Positions 47,370 through 59,613 are shown, numbered from the stretch's first letter. The stretch: 64,000 nt of DNA from Microplitis mediator (GCF_029852145.1 NC_079970.1:18542331-18606330); one strand, 5' to 3'. The notes: generated from the letters alone by a model not told the origin. Translations and numbers: made by a program.

Positions 47370-47716
47370 TGTTTTTGTGGTGTAGAAAAAATTCATCTAA
47401 AGCTTACAAAATAAATTGTAAGCTTTGAATAAGCTTCAATTGACATACTTCAGTTCTTTTGGTCATTGTATAACTCTATACCTTGTAAGTAGATGCCGCA
47501 GGATGCGCCACTATCCGCCTCAAGTTATTACCGGGCTATTGTAGTCAAGTTCACTACAGTGTTTTAGCTCTACTCGTACTAGTATAAAGATAGTTCAATG
47601 CAGGGTACGTTAACATTAGCCTTACTAATAAGGCCGCTGGTATTATCCAATTTTTTCTCAATTTCAACGATTGACTTACAAATCAATTCATTCTGAATTA
47701 TTCTGTTCTATGTCAG
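47370..47716 (+). mobile_element. Hammerhead-bearing repeat, family B, copy 2 (truncated)
   Basis: It matches 52910-53240 and 23830-25030 (AAAGCTTACAAAATAAATTGTAAGC, GACATACTTCAGTTCTTTTGG, CACTATCCGCCTCAAGTTATTA). It is cut off at 47718 by the next CCCGGGTC element. The ribozyme region (47589-47645) has CTAATAA in place of CTGATGA and no GAAA. Confidence 0.55.
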
Positions 47717-47718
47717 AT

Positions 47719-47972
47719 CCCGGGTCAAAAATAAAACTTGATTTAAACTTGATTTACCGCGTCGAAATTTAGAGCCGTTTTTCACGAGACAAACTCAACT
47801 TTTTTTACGGAGATATGAAAGAAATTTAGTTTTCACCTTTGTTTAGACTCAGCTGCCTTACCTACTCACGATTTAAGGCGAAAAAGTCTAATTCAAGTTG
47901 AAATTGACTTGATTTTGACTTATTCAACTCAAATCATAGGCCGAAAAAGTCAAAACTAAGGTGAAACGTGAA
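47719..47972. mobile_element. CCCGGGTCAAAAATAAAAC family, truncated copy
   Basis: It starts CCCGGGTCAAAAATAAAACTTG directly after the family B repeat and fades out after AAACTAAGGTGAAAC; the right end is missing. Confidence 0.6.
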
Positions 47973-50366
47973 AACCAAATTTCGCACTAAAAAATACTGC
48001 TTGATTTTGACTTGATTGATCATTTTTAATTACTACAATAAAATTGTTATCTTCATTCGAATTTGTTTTTTCTTTAATACACATAAAAAATAAATTCATG
48101 CTTCAAATTTTCCGTACAAATAAATCATGAGGATGTAATGCTGCCCCTTCATTGCAGACTGCAGTATACTATTCACGATAATTTTCAAAAAAAAATTTTT
48201 CACACGCAATCTACGTATTATACCATACAATAAACGTTAATCGTGACACCAAGTTCATACTTTAGAAAAGCACACTCTTTTACAAGCTCTACCTGCTTCT
48301 CTACAGCCCTTCTAAATCACGATATCTCGACGCGGCTCAGTGGGGTCCAAACGTTGAACTACATTCATCATCTCTACGACCTTATACTCAACCTCCCTTT
48401 CTCTCTATTCCCTTCTCATATATATATGACTTCTGAGTTACTGAGTATCAAGATCTTCGATTTGACTCGTAGATTCAACCTAAAACACGTGTTTCATTTA
48501 CAAGGGATTTACTTTTTTTTTTTATTAATCTTCCATTTACAAAAAAATTTATAGACCGTAAACTTTTATACATAAATTGATAAATAGAGGGTGAAAGTAA
48601 TAAAAATTGCCGCACTTTTTTAAAATAAATTTTATTCAAATTCATCACTTTTGAATATTGAATATTTTTTAGCGACCCCATTTGAAACGAAATCACTTCA
48701 ATGCTTTTTACATCAATTTTTTTTTTAATTTGTCAGCACTAGTAACATCACTTCATTAAAAGTTATATTTTTTTTTAATTTATAAGTAAAAACATTTTTT
48801 TTTAATTTAATGGAAAAATTTTTTTTTTTTTTTTCAGTGACGAATTATTTTGAAAATATTTTCAAAATGCGGTTTTGTATGTCAGTTTAATCAACATTAA
48901 ATAAATAAAATTCATATTGACATTTACTCTCGTTCTTTATTAAACATTTATTTTTCATATACAATCCTCGGATAAAAAATGAAAGCATCCTTTTTCTGGT
49001 GTAAATAAAATAAAACACACAAACTGTGGAAAAAATTTAAAAAAAAAATGTAATATTTTATTTATTTTGTTCCGTAAATAAATAATGTTAAATATGTCGT
49101 CGCTTAAGTTTTGTGTTTGTATTTTTTTTCAGTGACAAATGAAAGGAAACAAAAAATAAATCTTAGTTTTTATACGGTAGTTACGATGTGTTGAAAAAGT
49201 TTAAGAGGTAAATTTTTCTGTAGAGTGAAAAAAGTTAACTCGGAAACACTAACCACGTGATGGTCGATTTGAATAACCACTGCTACTCAGTCTTTCTTTT
49301 CTCGCTCAACTTTTATTTAGTAAACGAGGAAAAAAAGTTCGATTCCACCTTTTCTCAAGATTGTCCAATACATATTTTCTACTTTCTATTCCCGTACTGA
49401 TACAACAACGCAATCGTCAAGTTTTCCACTCAACTCTACAACAAAAGTAGAAAAAAAATTTCTTTTCAAATTTTATCACTGGCAATTTCATATTTTTTTT
49501 TTATTATTATTATTATGACTCCTACTCTTTGATAGAAACTTTTATCCATAAATAAAAAATGTAGTCAGAAATCATGTAAAGATAATAATTTTTTTAGAGA
49601 GGAAGATGAGGCAAGATGGTCCCGTACTCTTAGTCAATGATCTCGCCCCCCCCCCTTCAATTTTTGTGTCATTTTTATGATTATTAGAGATCAAGAGATC
49701 AATTATTTTTTGTTTTGTAAAGAATTTGGGCTATTCAGCCGGACTAAAAAATGTAAGAGGAGAAATTTTTTAATAAACTAATAAAATCCTTAAGGAAGGC
49801 GTCTTGTCCCATCTTCGCGTATTTATTTAATTAGGCGCAATTTTAAAATGGAGCTGTAATTTATTTAATGATAATAACAAAAGTTTTAAAGCTAGTTTGT
49901 TCCGCTACCTTCTTCTTTAATCTCATTACCCGCATGACTTAATATAAAAATAATTCGTAATTGAATTTTCGAAATTCCAGCAAATTCCGTGGCTGCATAA
50001 TTTGCCTAAATTTCAGAAGCAAGTGAAAGGAGAATAACTCGAAATGAGATAGAAAGATAAAGAGATAGAGATATAGAAATATAGATAAAGAGGAAGACGG
50101 AATAGGACAATTCCTTGGAAACGTAAGCAGAAAATGAAATTAATGGTAGCTGTCGTGGTTCTCCAAGTTTATTTCAAGTCCAAATATAGTTTCTAGAATA
50201 CCTATATCCACAAGTGAATACAAACTGTACACCCCCCACATGGGAGTAATTATCTCACACCACAATATATGCACATCATGATTTTATGTCTCTTGAATAT
50301 TCTTCTTTTGTCTTTTAACTTTCTTCTATTGTGACTGTGTTAAACTTAAAACTTCGGAATAACGTA
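47973..50366. other. AT-rich non-coding stretch, 2.4 kb
   Basis: Long A and T runs and no credible exon. The 103-codon plus ORF at 48243 has no splice signals or recognisable motif. Confidence 0.45.
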
Positions 50367-50639
50367 CAGTGTTAAAAAATTTTTGGACTCGGTATAGTGC
50401 AATTGACTTGGTGTACAAATTTTGCTGTGAAAATAACACCAAATATTGTGTTAAATTTAGACGGTGTGAATTAAAAATTACCACACCGTCAAGTGTGTAA
50501 ATGTGTAATTTATGATAATTTTGCGTTGAGAAAACTAATGATAAAAATATTGAAATGTTCCAAATACTATTTAATATCTAAATAAAATTAACATACTTAT
50601 TGATAAAATAGTTAAATATTTTCAATGATCACCGGGGGA

Positions 50640-51485
50640 AAAAAATTCAGATCTGACCAAATACAATAAGAGCTGATCAGATCTGCTCTCTGAATATTCA
50701 CTGATTTGCAGCACTTTTCACTGACTCATTTTAAGAGAGTGACAAAGAATATCTTACGAAATCTAATTATATTCGGCCAGCTCTCGTCAAATACACTGTA
50801 AAAAATTTTTTGGACCCGGTGTAGTGTAAATGCCTCGGTGTAAAAATTTTGGGGTGAATATTACACCAAATTTGGTGTTAAATTTAGGTGGGGTGAATTA
50901 AAAATTTTTACACCACCAAACGTGTAAATGTATAATTCATGATAATTTTGCGTCAAGAAAATGAATCATAAAAATATTTAAATGCTCAAAATACTATTGA
51001 ATATCTAAATAAAATTAATGTAGTTATTGATTAAGTAGTTAAAAATATTCAATGATCGTTTGTTGCTCGTTAATTAAAATTACAATGAGTAACACGGAAT
51101 GGTGTAAAAAAAGTAGATCACACCGTGTTCAAATTACACAGATGGAAAATTTACACCCAGAGAATTTCACACTACACGGCCGTGTAAAGTTCTCCGGATC
51201 CATTTTTACACCGAAATTTTTTACAGGGTAAGATCTAGGCCATATCTGACGAGATCTTGTCAGATTTGATTAGATCTCATCAGATAGAGACAATTTAAAG
51301 ATCTTGTAAGTTAATTGGTTGAAAATTTCGAAAGTTATCTTGAAAATCCATAAAAAAATCTTATCTTCAGTTTTTATTCTCTGATAATTTCAAAGTATAA
51401 ATTTAAAAAGTTTTGCAAATGATAAAGTTGTATTTGATCAGATCTGATGTTGTATAATCAGATCTGACAAGATATGAATAAAAAT
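50640..51485. mobile_element. AGATCTGATCAGAT-rich element, middle of the nest
   Basis: Left part CAGATCTGACCAAATACAATAAGAGCTGATCAGATC and right part GATCAGATCTGATG...CAGATCTGACAAGATATG are on either side of the inner MITE. It resembles the 41.6-kb AGATCT element. Confidence 0.45.
50794..51228. mobile_element. CACTGTAAAAAAT-family MITE, innermost of the nest
   Basis: CACTGTAAAAAATTTTTTGGACCCGG at the left is inverse to CGGATCC...AAATTTTTTACAGGG at the right. TA flanks it on both sides. At 435 bp it is the most complete copy of the family in the window. Confidence 0.75.
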
Positions 51486-51757
51486 ATGAATAACAAAAAA
51501 AAATAATCATAAAAATATTGAAATGTTCAAAATACTATTAGTTATTGATCAAGTAATTAGAAATGTTCAATGATCATTTGTTGCTCATTAATCAAAAAAA
51601 TAATAAGTAACACGAAATGGTGTGAAAAAGTAGAGTACACCATGTTAAAATGACACGGATGGATAATTTACACCGAGGATTTTTTAAACCGTTATTTCAC
51701 ACTACACGACCGTGTAAAGTTCTCGGGAGTCATTTTCACACCAAAAGTTTTTACAGT

Positions 51758-52870
51758 TTAGACATAAATCCTATAAAAAATTATTCAATCTAATTTCGCA
51801 ATTGAATTCGTTTTCCAATATAAAACAAAACAATTAAAACGAGATTAAAACAAATTAAAATAATAAAAAAAAATAAATGGAGTAAATACCTCCAATCAAT
51901 TACGGAAAGCAATTTTTCTCAAAACTACCAACCAATCAATAATATTGGAAAAGAGCAGTCGCCTCGATAAAGTGAACGATGAATGACGGTGTAGCATATA
52001 TATATTGAAAGATAAAGTAGTAAAGTAGAAAAAATCTTGATTCGTTGAATAAAAATAAAAAGAAAAAAAATACAATAAAAAATTTGTTGATGTGAGAGAC
52101 GCTAAAAATTTTTGTTTTATGATTTTTCTTTTAAAGTTTAAACTTAATTTTGCGAGAAGCCAAATTTAGGCACTGACGAGAAAAAAAAATACGACGTTTG
52201 ATGAATATATATCATGCTGGTGTATCTAATAGACAATAGAAGGATAGAAACGAAATCAAAGAGATTAGTGGCCACGAACGCGCACGGCATCTAGATGCCA
52301 CATAGCATCACATGAGTGTGGGAATGGGTATGGGTACGTGCGGTTTTCAATGGGTCTCGAGGGAATTGCTTTGTGTTGTTGTTAGGGGAAAAGGGGACGT
52401 CAACTGACAAACGACGCGATTCTGCAAGCGTCCGATATGCCTAATTATCGCGAACAGCTCGAGTTGCTAGCCGTAGAGAGCGGGACAATGCCGAGAATTA
52501 TGCGGCTGTGGTGCCGAAACAAAGCATTGCCAATGGAATTGTCGTCGAATACGAGCGATATTCGATTCGAATAAGTTTTTGACTTTTAATAAGCCAAGCT
52601 TTAGATTAAATATCAACACATATATATGTTTTCGAACCAAAAGATGTACAATGATTTTATACGTTATTATACTGCTGCACTTATCAAGGCGCGTAAAAAA
52701 TCCCTCATTATGCTATTCCACGGCTCACTATTTTTTCGAAGTTATGAAATTTTAATAATCATAATAACTATAAATAAATCCACTAAATTTATTCATTTTA
52801 ACCGCAGATTCATAAGAATTCGGTCGATCGTGTAACAATTACAATTATTTGCTACGCCATGTATCTGTAC
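51758..52870. other. Non-coding stretch with a GC-richer island at 52250-52570
   Basis: The island (GGCCACGAACGCGCACGGC...ATTCGAATAAG) is repeat-free and GC-rich compared with its surroundings but has stops in all frames. A conserved regulatory element is possible. Confidence 0.35.
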
Positions 52871-53375
52871 AGGTTAGATTGCCGTAAGATAGACAGTGGA
52901 GTCAAAAAAAATTTATCTAAAGCTTACTAAATAAATTGGAGGCATTGAGTAAGTTTTAATTGGCATACTTCAGTTATTTTGGTCACTGTACAACTCCATA
53001 GCATGTAAGTAGATGCAGCAGGGTACGCTACTATCCGCCTCAAATTATTATCAGGCTAATGCATTGAAGATCACAACAGTGTTTTGGCTCCGCTCATACT
53101 AGTATGGGGGATGGTCCAAAGCAGGGTCCGTTAACATCAGCCATACTAATAAGCCCGTCGGCGTACTCGAGACGAAATTATCAATTTTGATAGTAGTTAT
53201 GGCACTTTAAAAATTTTTCTTACTTTTAGTAGTTGATTTACTAATCAATTAATTCTGAATTAATGTTATGAGTCATAAGTTATGACCCATTGTGTAAATC
53301 GACAAACAAAATTTTTAATTGAACTACTATTTAAGAAACATAGAACCGCACATCTGCACGGTTGCTAAAAATTTT
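52871..53375 (+). mobile_element. Hammerhead-bearing repeat, family B, copy 3 (most complete)
   Basis: It starts TTGCCGTAAGATAGACAGTGGAG (5' motif) and ends near GAACCGCACATCTGCACGGTTGC. Uninterrupted, about 505 bp. The ribozyme region at 53110-53180 keeps GATGGTC and CGAAATTATC (stem III pairs with two G-U) but has CTAATAA in the core, so it is dead. Confidence 0.6.
53110..53180 (+). ncRNA. Hammerhead-like motif, family B copy 3 (decayed core)
   Basis: The cleavage triplet GTC (53114-53116), stem III GATGG/TTATC and CGAAA are recognisable. The core CTAATAA carries two substitutions at invariant G positions and stem I no longer pairs. Confidence 0.35.
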
Positions 53376-53795
53376 TTATTGTTATAAAACATAAAAAAAA
53401 ATGTATGTTGATTTTTAGACACGGTATTAACGGTTTGAATGAATAATATATTAATATAGAGGGAGCTATTTCGCGGGCAACTGTCCACAGCTGTGCACAC
53501 ACACAACTGTAGATGTTTAGTGATTAAGATGGCGAGGATGATATTAGACCACTACAACTCAACTGTACAATTTTGTCGTTAGTTTTTTAATAGCTCACTT
53601 GATTGAATTAATTAATTAGTATATTAATTTTTGACTAACTTGTTTACCGTAACCTGTACTCATGAGGTATGACAAGAAATATAGTATTAAGTAGACGATG
53701 CCGGGATACTTGTATTATGGTATGAATGTTTATTTTCATGTAATAATGTTTGAACTTGTCTACAAACTGTACTATATTTTTGTTCTGTATCTTAG

Positions 53796-53840
53796 ATTGC
53801 CTGATGAAGTGCAAATATAGTGCACGAAACGTCGCAAGAA
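53796..53840 (+). ncRNA. Minimal type I hammerhead motif of Penelope-like-element kind
   Basis: Stem I is TTGC/GCAA (53797-53800 with 53834-53837). The core CTGATGA (53801-53807) is followed by one A, then stem II GTGCA/TGCAC and GAAA (53826-53829), then directly C-GTC with the cut after 53833. Stem III is only A-U and C-G with no loop. This compact CTGATGAAG...CGAAACGTC layout is known from Penelope-like retroelements, where two units are thought to act as a dimer. About 53400-53900 is therefore probably a Penelope-like-element end; no reverse transcriptase remains. Confidence 0.65.
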
Positions 53841-53899
53841 ATAATTAGATTTCCTGGTGTTTTATTTAATGATCCCATAACCTCCAATTCGCAATTCAT

Positions 53900-55072
53900 C
53901 ATCTATAAAAAAAAACTTAGTTTTTAAAATTAATTACTACTTCATTTATTTTTTTAATATAAGTAAAAAACTACATAGTAATTAGTAATTACTCAGATAA
54001 AAAGAATTATGAAAATCATGGTAATTGGATGGATTATAAAAGTTTTCATGGAAATCATAAACACGGTTAAGTAAATAACAAAAAATTTTAATGGGAATTC
54101 GTGAAATCTAATTTTAGCTCACATCTTTATTACAATTTTCAAGTTTTATTTTTTTCATGTAATCTTTCGGTACCGTGGGGTAATACAAAAATGTATAGAG
54201 TTTTCTTATATTTAATAATTATTAAAAAACTTCAGAGTTAAAGTGTTTTCAATATTTTATTTAACGTTCAATTATTTTCCTATTAATATACTCATTTTGT
54301 AAATAAGATTCATAATTGATAACTTTGCAAAGTATAAAGAATACTTCAATTAATTAATTTTATTCATATTCCGACCATGTATATATTTTTCATATATAAC
54401 ATTTGAAAAGTGATAAACATATATTTAAGAAAATTATTTATAATGCTACAATTAATTAACAGAAATAATTACTATTAGTTTACAAGGAAATATGATAAAT
54501 CATACGGTAAAAATATTTTGACCTAAAAACGAAGCAGAGAGTGTCATAAGTGCTTTGATACTTGAAAAAATTAACCGAGCTTACTACATGACAACGATAA
54601 CGAGGTCGTTATATGAATCTCAGAGACGACTCTTACGCTTTTAATATGCGCAATAATAATGTCATTCATGTATAAAAAAATTTTAATTATCTAGCATTTT
54701 CTTTCGTCACGTTAATTAATTTAATCAATGGCATTCACTTATGGCTGACGACATATAGAGTATTTCTCCTAGCCTACGATTATATCGAAGCCATTCCAGT
54801 TATTTTCATCCCTACTGGTGTCACCGTCGAAAGCATAAATGGAATTTAATATTACCTCGCCCTTTTATTCACTACAAATTCTTTATCTAATTATATTTCA
54901 TTTAATTATTTACCTCATTACTCATAAAATGATTCTGATTAATTAACTATTAAGTTTCAATTTTAAAAAAATTGAATTAATTACAAAAGCAAATTTTGTT
55001 TCATGAGTTATATTTCAAATATATCTCATAACAAAAATTAACCCTGAAATGTGTCACATAATTTATATATAT

Positions 55073-55134
<62 letters not shown>

Positions 55135-56454
55135 GTATGTATATAATAAATATCTACGACCATTCATGCACATGCATACACATGATGTTTCACATTTCGG
55201 ATGACTTACACATTTCAAGCTATGTATTATATATATATATATATATATATATGATACACGTGTACAGACATCCCATCTCGACACGAATGATATGTTGCCA
55301 GTGGGTCAAGTTATTTAATCCCGTAAACATAAACTAAGCGAGGGACGCGATGGGAATTTATGCCTGCTACCGTGTGCCAGGGGGATGCCAAGCGTCCTAG
55401 TAAATATTCGTTGTAAGCAACAGAGAAATAGACTACGAGAGTAAAAGAGAGAAAAAGAAAAAAGAGAGAGAGAGAGAGAGAAGGAGAAAAATAAGTTTGA
55501 GAACCGATACCGATCCCAACAGTAGAGTAACGTAAGCTTGAAGGCAGCTAGATCTCCATTCATCGAGGATCTAAAATACCCTCGGGCACTTTAATTTGAA
55601 ATATTCAAAGCTCGAACCCGAGTAGACTGTTCGTCTTAATCGATAGCCCAAACAAGCATGAGAACTTGGAAATGCTACCTCAAAACATTTTAGCTGGCTG
55701 TTTTGCCTCAGGAAACATTGCGGGAGAACTTTAAGGTAGTAGATACTGGAGATGAGGCTTTCAGAGTGATGTTCGATCAACCGGAATACTCTCGGAGAAA
55801 GCTTTCGGTGGTCACGTATACATAACTATCTATACTCTTGACCTAGAGCTCTCATGAGTCTTGTTTCACAATCGCAAATGGAGTTTGTCAACTGTAATCT
55901 CTTCTACTTGGCAGCAATCATGCAAAAATCAATCGTACATATTCATCAAATATAACTTACTCATCATATAACATATTCGCTAATACTAATTGCAAAATTT
56001 CACCATTTTGTTGCGACATTTTAAGCTGACACATGCATAGTGATCAAAATTTTTTTCAACAATTATTGTGTGATATAATTTTAAAACTTCTTTGTATTTT
56101 CAGTTAACCCCAACAAAATTTCATAACTTTCCGAATAATTGGCATAACTATTAATTCAAGTCCAACATTGGGCTTACACTCTAATGAACATCACGCAAGT
56201 AAATAGTGAAGTGAATATGCATTGTACGTCGTTAAATTATTCGGTAACTATACTCAGAAGTGGCTGGATTAATTATAACTTGTATCTAAAATTGACATTA
56301 TTTTTAATTCTTGCAAGCTTAAATAGGTTTTACTTCCGAATGAGTCCCCCCACTGATTAGTCTAGGCAAGCCACAAATTTCGTCTCTCAACTCACATAAC
56401 TCAAGACAATACATGTAATATACCGGTAGGACTTTTGAGACAATAATTGGTTGT
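53900..56454. other. Non-coding stretch
   Basis: AT-rich, with the TA microsatellite, an AG-rich run (55440-55485) and GC-richer DNA at 55260-55860. No exon could be supported. Confidence 0.4.
55077..55133. repeat. (TA)n microsatellite
   Basis: About 28 TA units, with a second shorter TA tract at 55229-55252. The hydrophobic IYIYIY ORFs over it are artefacts. Confidence 0.95.
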
Positions 56455-56525
56455 AATCCGTGCACACAAATAGCGCTCGTTGCGATCGTGTATTCGTTGA
56501 TTTATCATCCATTAATGACTTGATT

Positions 56526-57053
56526 CGCGGGCGATTCCAACCCGTCTGACTGTCTTAAAATTCTAAGGGATACTAGCCCGTACACAATACTATCACTAGC
56601 TATAGTGATATTCACTTGGTGATGACGGTAGAGGGCAATCTTTAAATAGTTGCCGTCCTAGATCCAAGTGGGATAATGTAGAAGAAACCCTTTTAGGGTA
56701 ATGGTTATGCTGCAGCTCACCACTTATCTGCAGCCTGTAGACCAATACAGGGAATTGGTACCATGGGGGCCCCATTCCAAGCCCCATTTCGGCCAGAGTC
56801 TCGTTATTTCCTGAGATGGAAGGAGTGGGGGGCCAGAGTGAGGTAGGACTCGTGGTGGCTGCGATTAGATACCACAGGCAATGGGGATTTTTGATTATAC
56901 CCCCGGTTAATGTCCACTCTTAATCGTCTTTTCGGCTAGGAGTGTCGTCTGAGTGGAAGATGGGAGGTTTCGAAGTGCGAGTATGCCCAAAAAGGTGAGG
57001 TAACGGCCTCCCGTCAAACGGAGGTGGGCTTAACAGCCCCGTTACATTAATTA
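56526..57053. mobile_element. Unclassified retroposon-like insertion with 15-bp target duplication
   Basis: ATTAATGACTTGATT stands at 56511-56525 and again at 57054-57068, perfectly repeated; the uninterrupted family C copy at 10 kb has only one equivalent. The inserted 528 bp is much GC-richer than its surroundings and includes the hairpin CGGCCTCCCGTC...GACGGAGG-like and GGGCTTAACAGCCC. The right end ATTAATTAATT could be an AT tail. A duplication of this length suggests target-primed insertion (LINE/SINE type). I found no A/B box pair or reverse transcriptase. Confidence 0.65.
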
Positions 57054-57163
57054 ATTAATGACTTGATTAAAATTAAATTACTAATAATTTATACTATTTA
57101 AAACCGTATGAGGGACGGTGACGTGTAGGTCCAACCCATTTATAATTTTATGGTAACTTCAGT

Positions 57164-57237
57164 GTTAGGCATGAGGCAGGGTGTGATGGGGGTGCCTCAC
57201 TGACGATTCCACCATCACATCCGGGATGAAACCTAAT
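57164..57237 (+). ncRNA. Hammerhead ribozyme, type III layout, family C copy 2 (cut-site base changed)
   Basis: Stem III GTTAGG/CCTAAT, stem I TGAGGCA/TGCCTCA (57172-57178 with 57193-57199), core CTGACGA (57200-57206, intact) and GAAA (57228-57231). The base before the cut-site A is C instead of U (GCA for GTA), which should abolish cleavage. Loop I TGTGATGG and loop II CCATCACA are fully complementary, as in copy 1. Confidence 0.6.
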
Positions 57238-57275
57238 ATTGTTCGGTGTTAAATGAAATAATTTTGTTAAAGATT

Positions 57276-59613
57276 GTTAGTTGGAAGATTGACGGTTTTA
57301 TTACACTTAAATTCGCGCGGTTATCTACTAATTAATCAACCAATTAATTAATTCATAATTAATTGTGTATACACGTTTTGGGTTACATTGAATACTAACA
57401 TCAAAATGGTGGGTTATACGGCTTCGGCGGTAAAGATCATGGTCGTACATCTTGTTCACACTTAAAAACACGGTTTTTGTGAAATTCTTGAGTGATTTGG
57501 AGGAGAAGGGGCCTAATTGGATGTAAAACCCTTAAATGTTGTCATGTACTACATTATAGATGTATCAAGGAGAAGGGCGAGAAAAATCAGAGCGCTAAAT
57601 GAATAATGAATTTTCTTGCGTTTAAATATGCAGAGTTTTCTTTCGTTGACTCCACTAAAATAGACCACAATCGTGTAGTTTGCGCATACGTTTACTATGG
57701 GACACTTGTAAATTTTGTACCAGTTTTCTTATAGTCCGGTGTTACTATGCACCCATAGTAAAATTGGTTAGGAATTTTTCACTGTGTACTAACGAAGTAA
57801 TTGAACGAAATTTCTAGTTACGAAGAAAAAAAAAATTTTAAGGTAAAGACCTATTACTCTATCAGGGAACTAGTACTCGATCACTCCAGGTATTTCTATA
57901 TATCTATACTTAGTAAAATTTAGTAAATATAGATATACAAATACATGAGTGATTGGGTATTGGGTTTCTTACCTAACATACAAAATTTCCCGGAAAATAA
58001 TTTAGAAATTTAAATAAAAAAATTTGTTTTTTTCCATTTTTTGTTAACAAAATTTGAAACACTCAAAATTATGAAAAATGATACAACGTGTCATAAGTGA
58101 CAGTTAAGAACAATTTATGACTAAAAAATATTTTTTACCAAATTTATGGGGTGATCCGCTTTGCCCACCTAATTCCGTCCTGCCTGCCCTTGTTCTATTA
58201 CATTATGATCTTAAAAAATGAATACTATTTAACTATTTGAATAATTTTCAACAAATTCCAAATTAAAATAATCATTTGAATAAAATAATAAAAATATCCC
58301 ACTTGAAAAAACGTCATTAACTTCAATATAGTTTTCATTACCTAGTTTAGTTCACCTCATATCAATAAAACAAATGATTGATTTAAATTCACAAGTTATT
58401 CCTGTGAAAAAACCACATTGTTTTAATCACAAAAACATATTATTGACTCAACAATAATTGATGTGGGTTAAAAATAATGTTTTTTTTTCATGCATGTTCT
58501 ACTATTTAAACAAATACGTCAATAAATTTGTTTACAATGGTACATTGAATCAAATCGAATAATAATACTCATCGGCTTGGTATATTTAGATTGTCATGTA
58601 TAACAAACTTTTGTTCTATACTATCCCCAACAGCTATATTGCAATTACGTGTAATTTATTGGAGAACAGTTAGGATCGTTTTGGTACAAAGACTTTATCA
58701 AACTTATTTAAAGTTGTAACCACGAGAATAATATGCGCTTGTTTCAATGAGAATTAATTTTCTTGAAGTTTCTCTATCTCAAATATTACACTACAAGTAC
58801 TTGTATTAAAGTATGTGCACGTATAGTTGTGTGTATCTTCGTTAAATGATGATCAAAGTGAAGCATTCATTGTTGAACGCTAATTGCTAAATGAAATAAC
58901 TTTCAACTAGCGATCAAATTGATGTTTTGCACAACTCTATTGCGAAGCATCGAGGTGTGTTCTGCTAACGCTTACTTGGTCCCAGCTGATTCACTCACTT
59001 ATAAATCATACATATTTAAATATTCTTAACTAGAACGAAATTCGGACCATTTGAAAGATAATTTATTACTGAATAAAATGCACATAATTTTAGGTCGCTT
59101 TTTTTAAAAATAATAATTAACGTAGTGTCTAAAGATACAGAAAAAAACCTGTGTTCGGAATAGCCTACCGTGTGGCACGTTATTGTGCCACGCGCTTATC
59201 CCTTATTCTATCCCACCTATTTCTGTACACTTACCCACATTGAATAATAAAAAAAAAAGAAAATATAAAAAAAACCTGTGATGTCCGTCAGTTTGTACGG
59301 ATGTTGGTAAACACAATAACTTAAAATATACACAGCCGATTGATCTATTTTATTTTGTATTGCACTTGAATTCTTAAATAGAAGAACCCTTTTGAAAATC
59401 ATTATCCCAATCTTTTTGGTTTAATTATAATTGATAAAAATTTAAAACTGGAAATTCATAAAAAAATTTAGCTGCCATTTTTTTTTTTTTATCGTTTTTA
59501 TTATTTTATGGTTATAATCACTTTTTTGCATACAGGAGCACCATCTGTTGATCATTTTTGGAATTAAGGAGTGAGTTGTACACGTTTGGATTTTCCAACT
59601 TTTTTATTATTTA
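57276..59613. other. AT-rich non-coding stretch, 2.3 kb
   Basis: No gene or repeat family of the window recognised, apart from a small palindrome GTGTGGCACG...CGTGCCACGC-like near 59170. Confidence 0.4.

Larger units (their letters stand above)
50367..51757. mobile_element. CACTGTAAAAAAT-family MITE, outermost of a three-level nest
   Basis: It begins TA-CAGTGTTAAAAAATTTTTGGACTCGG. It ends CGTGTAAAGTTCTCGGGAGTCATTTTCAC...TTTTTACAGT followed by TTA. An AGATCTGA-rich element splits it. Confidence 0.55.
56455..57275 (+). mobile_element. Hammerhead-bearing repeat, family C, copy 2, split by a retroposon-like insertion
   Basis: Left part CGTGCACACAAATAGCG...TTTATCATCCATTAATGACTTG and right part GATTAAAATTAAATTAC...AAAACCGTATGAGGGACGG...GATGAAACCTAATATTGTTCGG match 9955-10225. 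The gap is an insertion with a 15-bp target duplication (next entry). Confidence 0.65.

Noticed and set aside
55071..55337. IYIYIY-rich ORFs on both strands
   Set aside because: They are translations of a (TA)n microsatellite.
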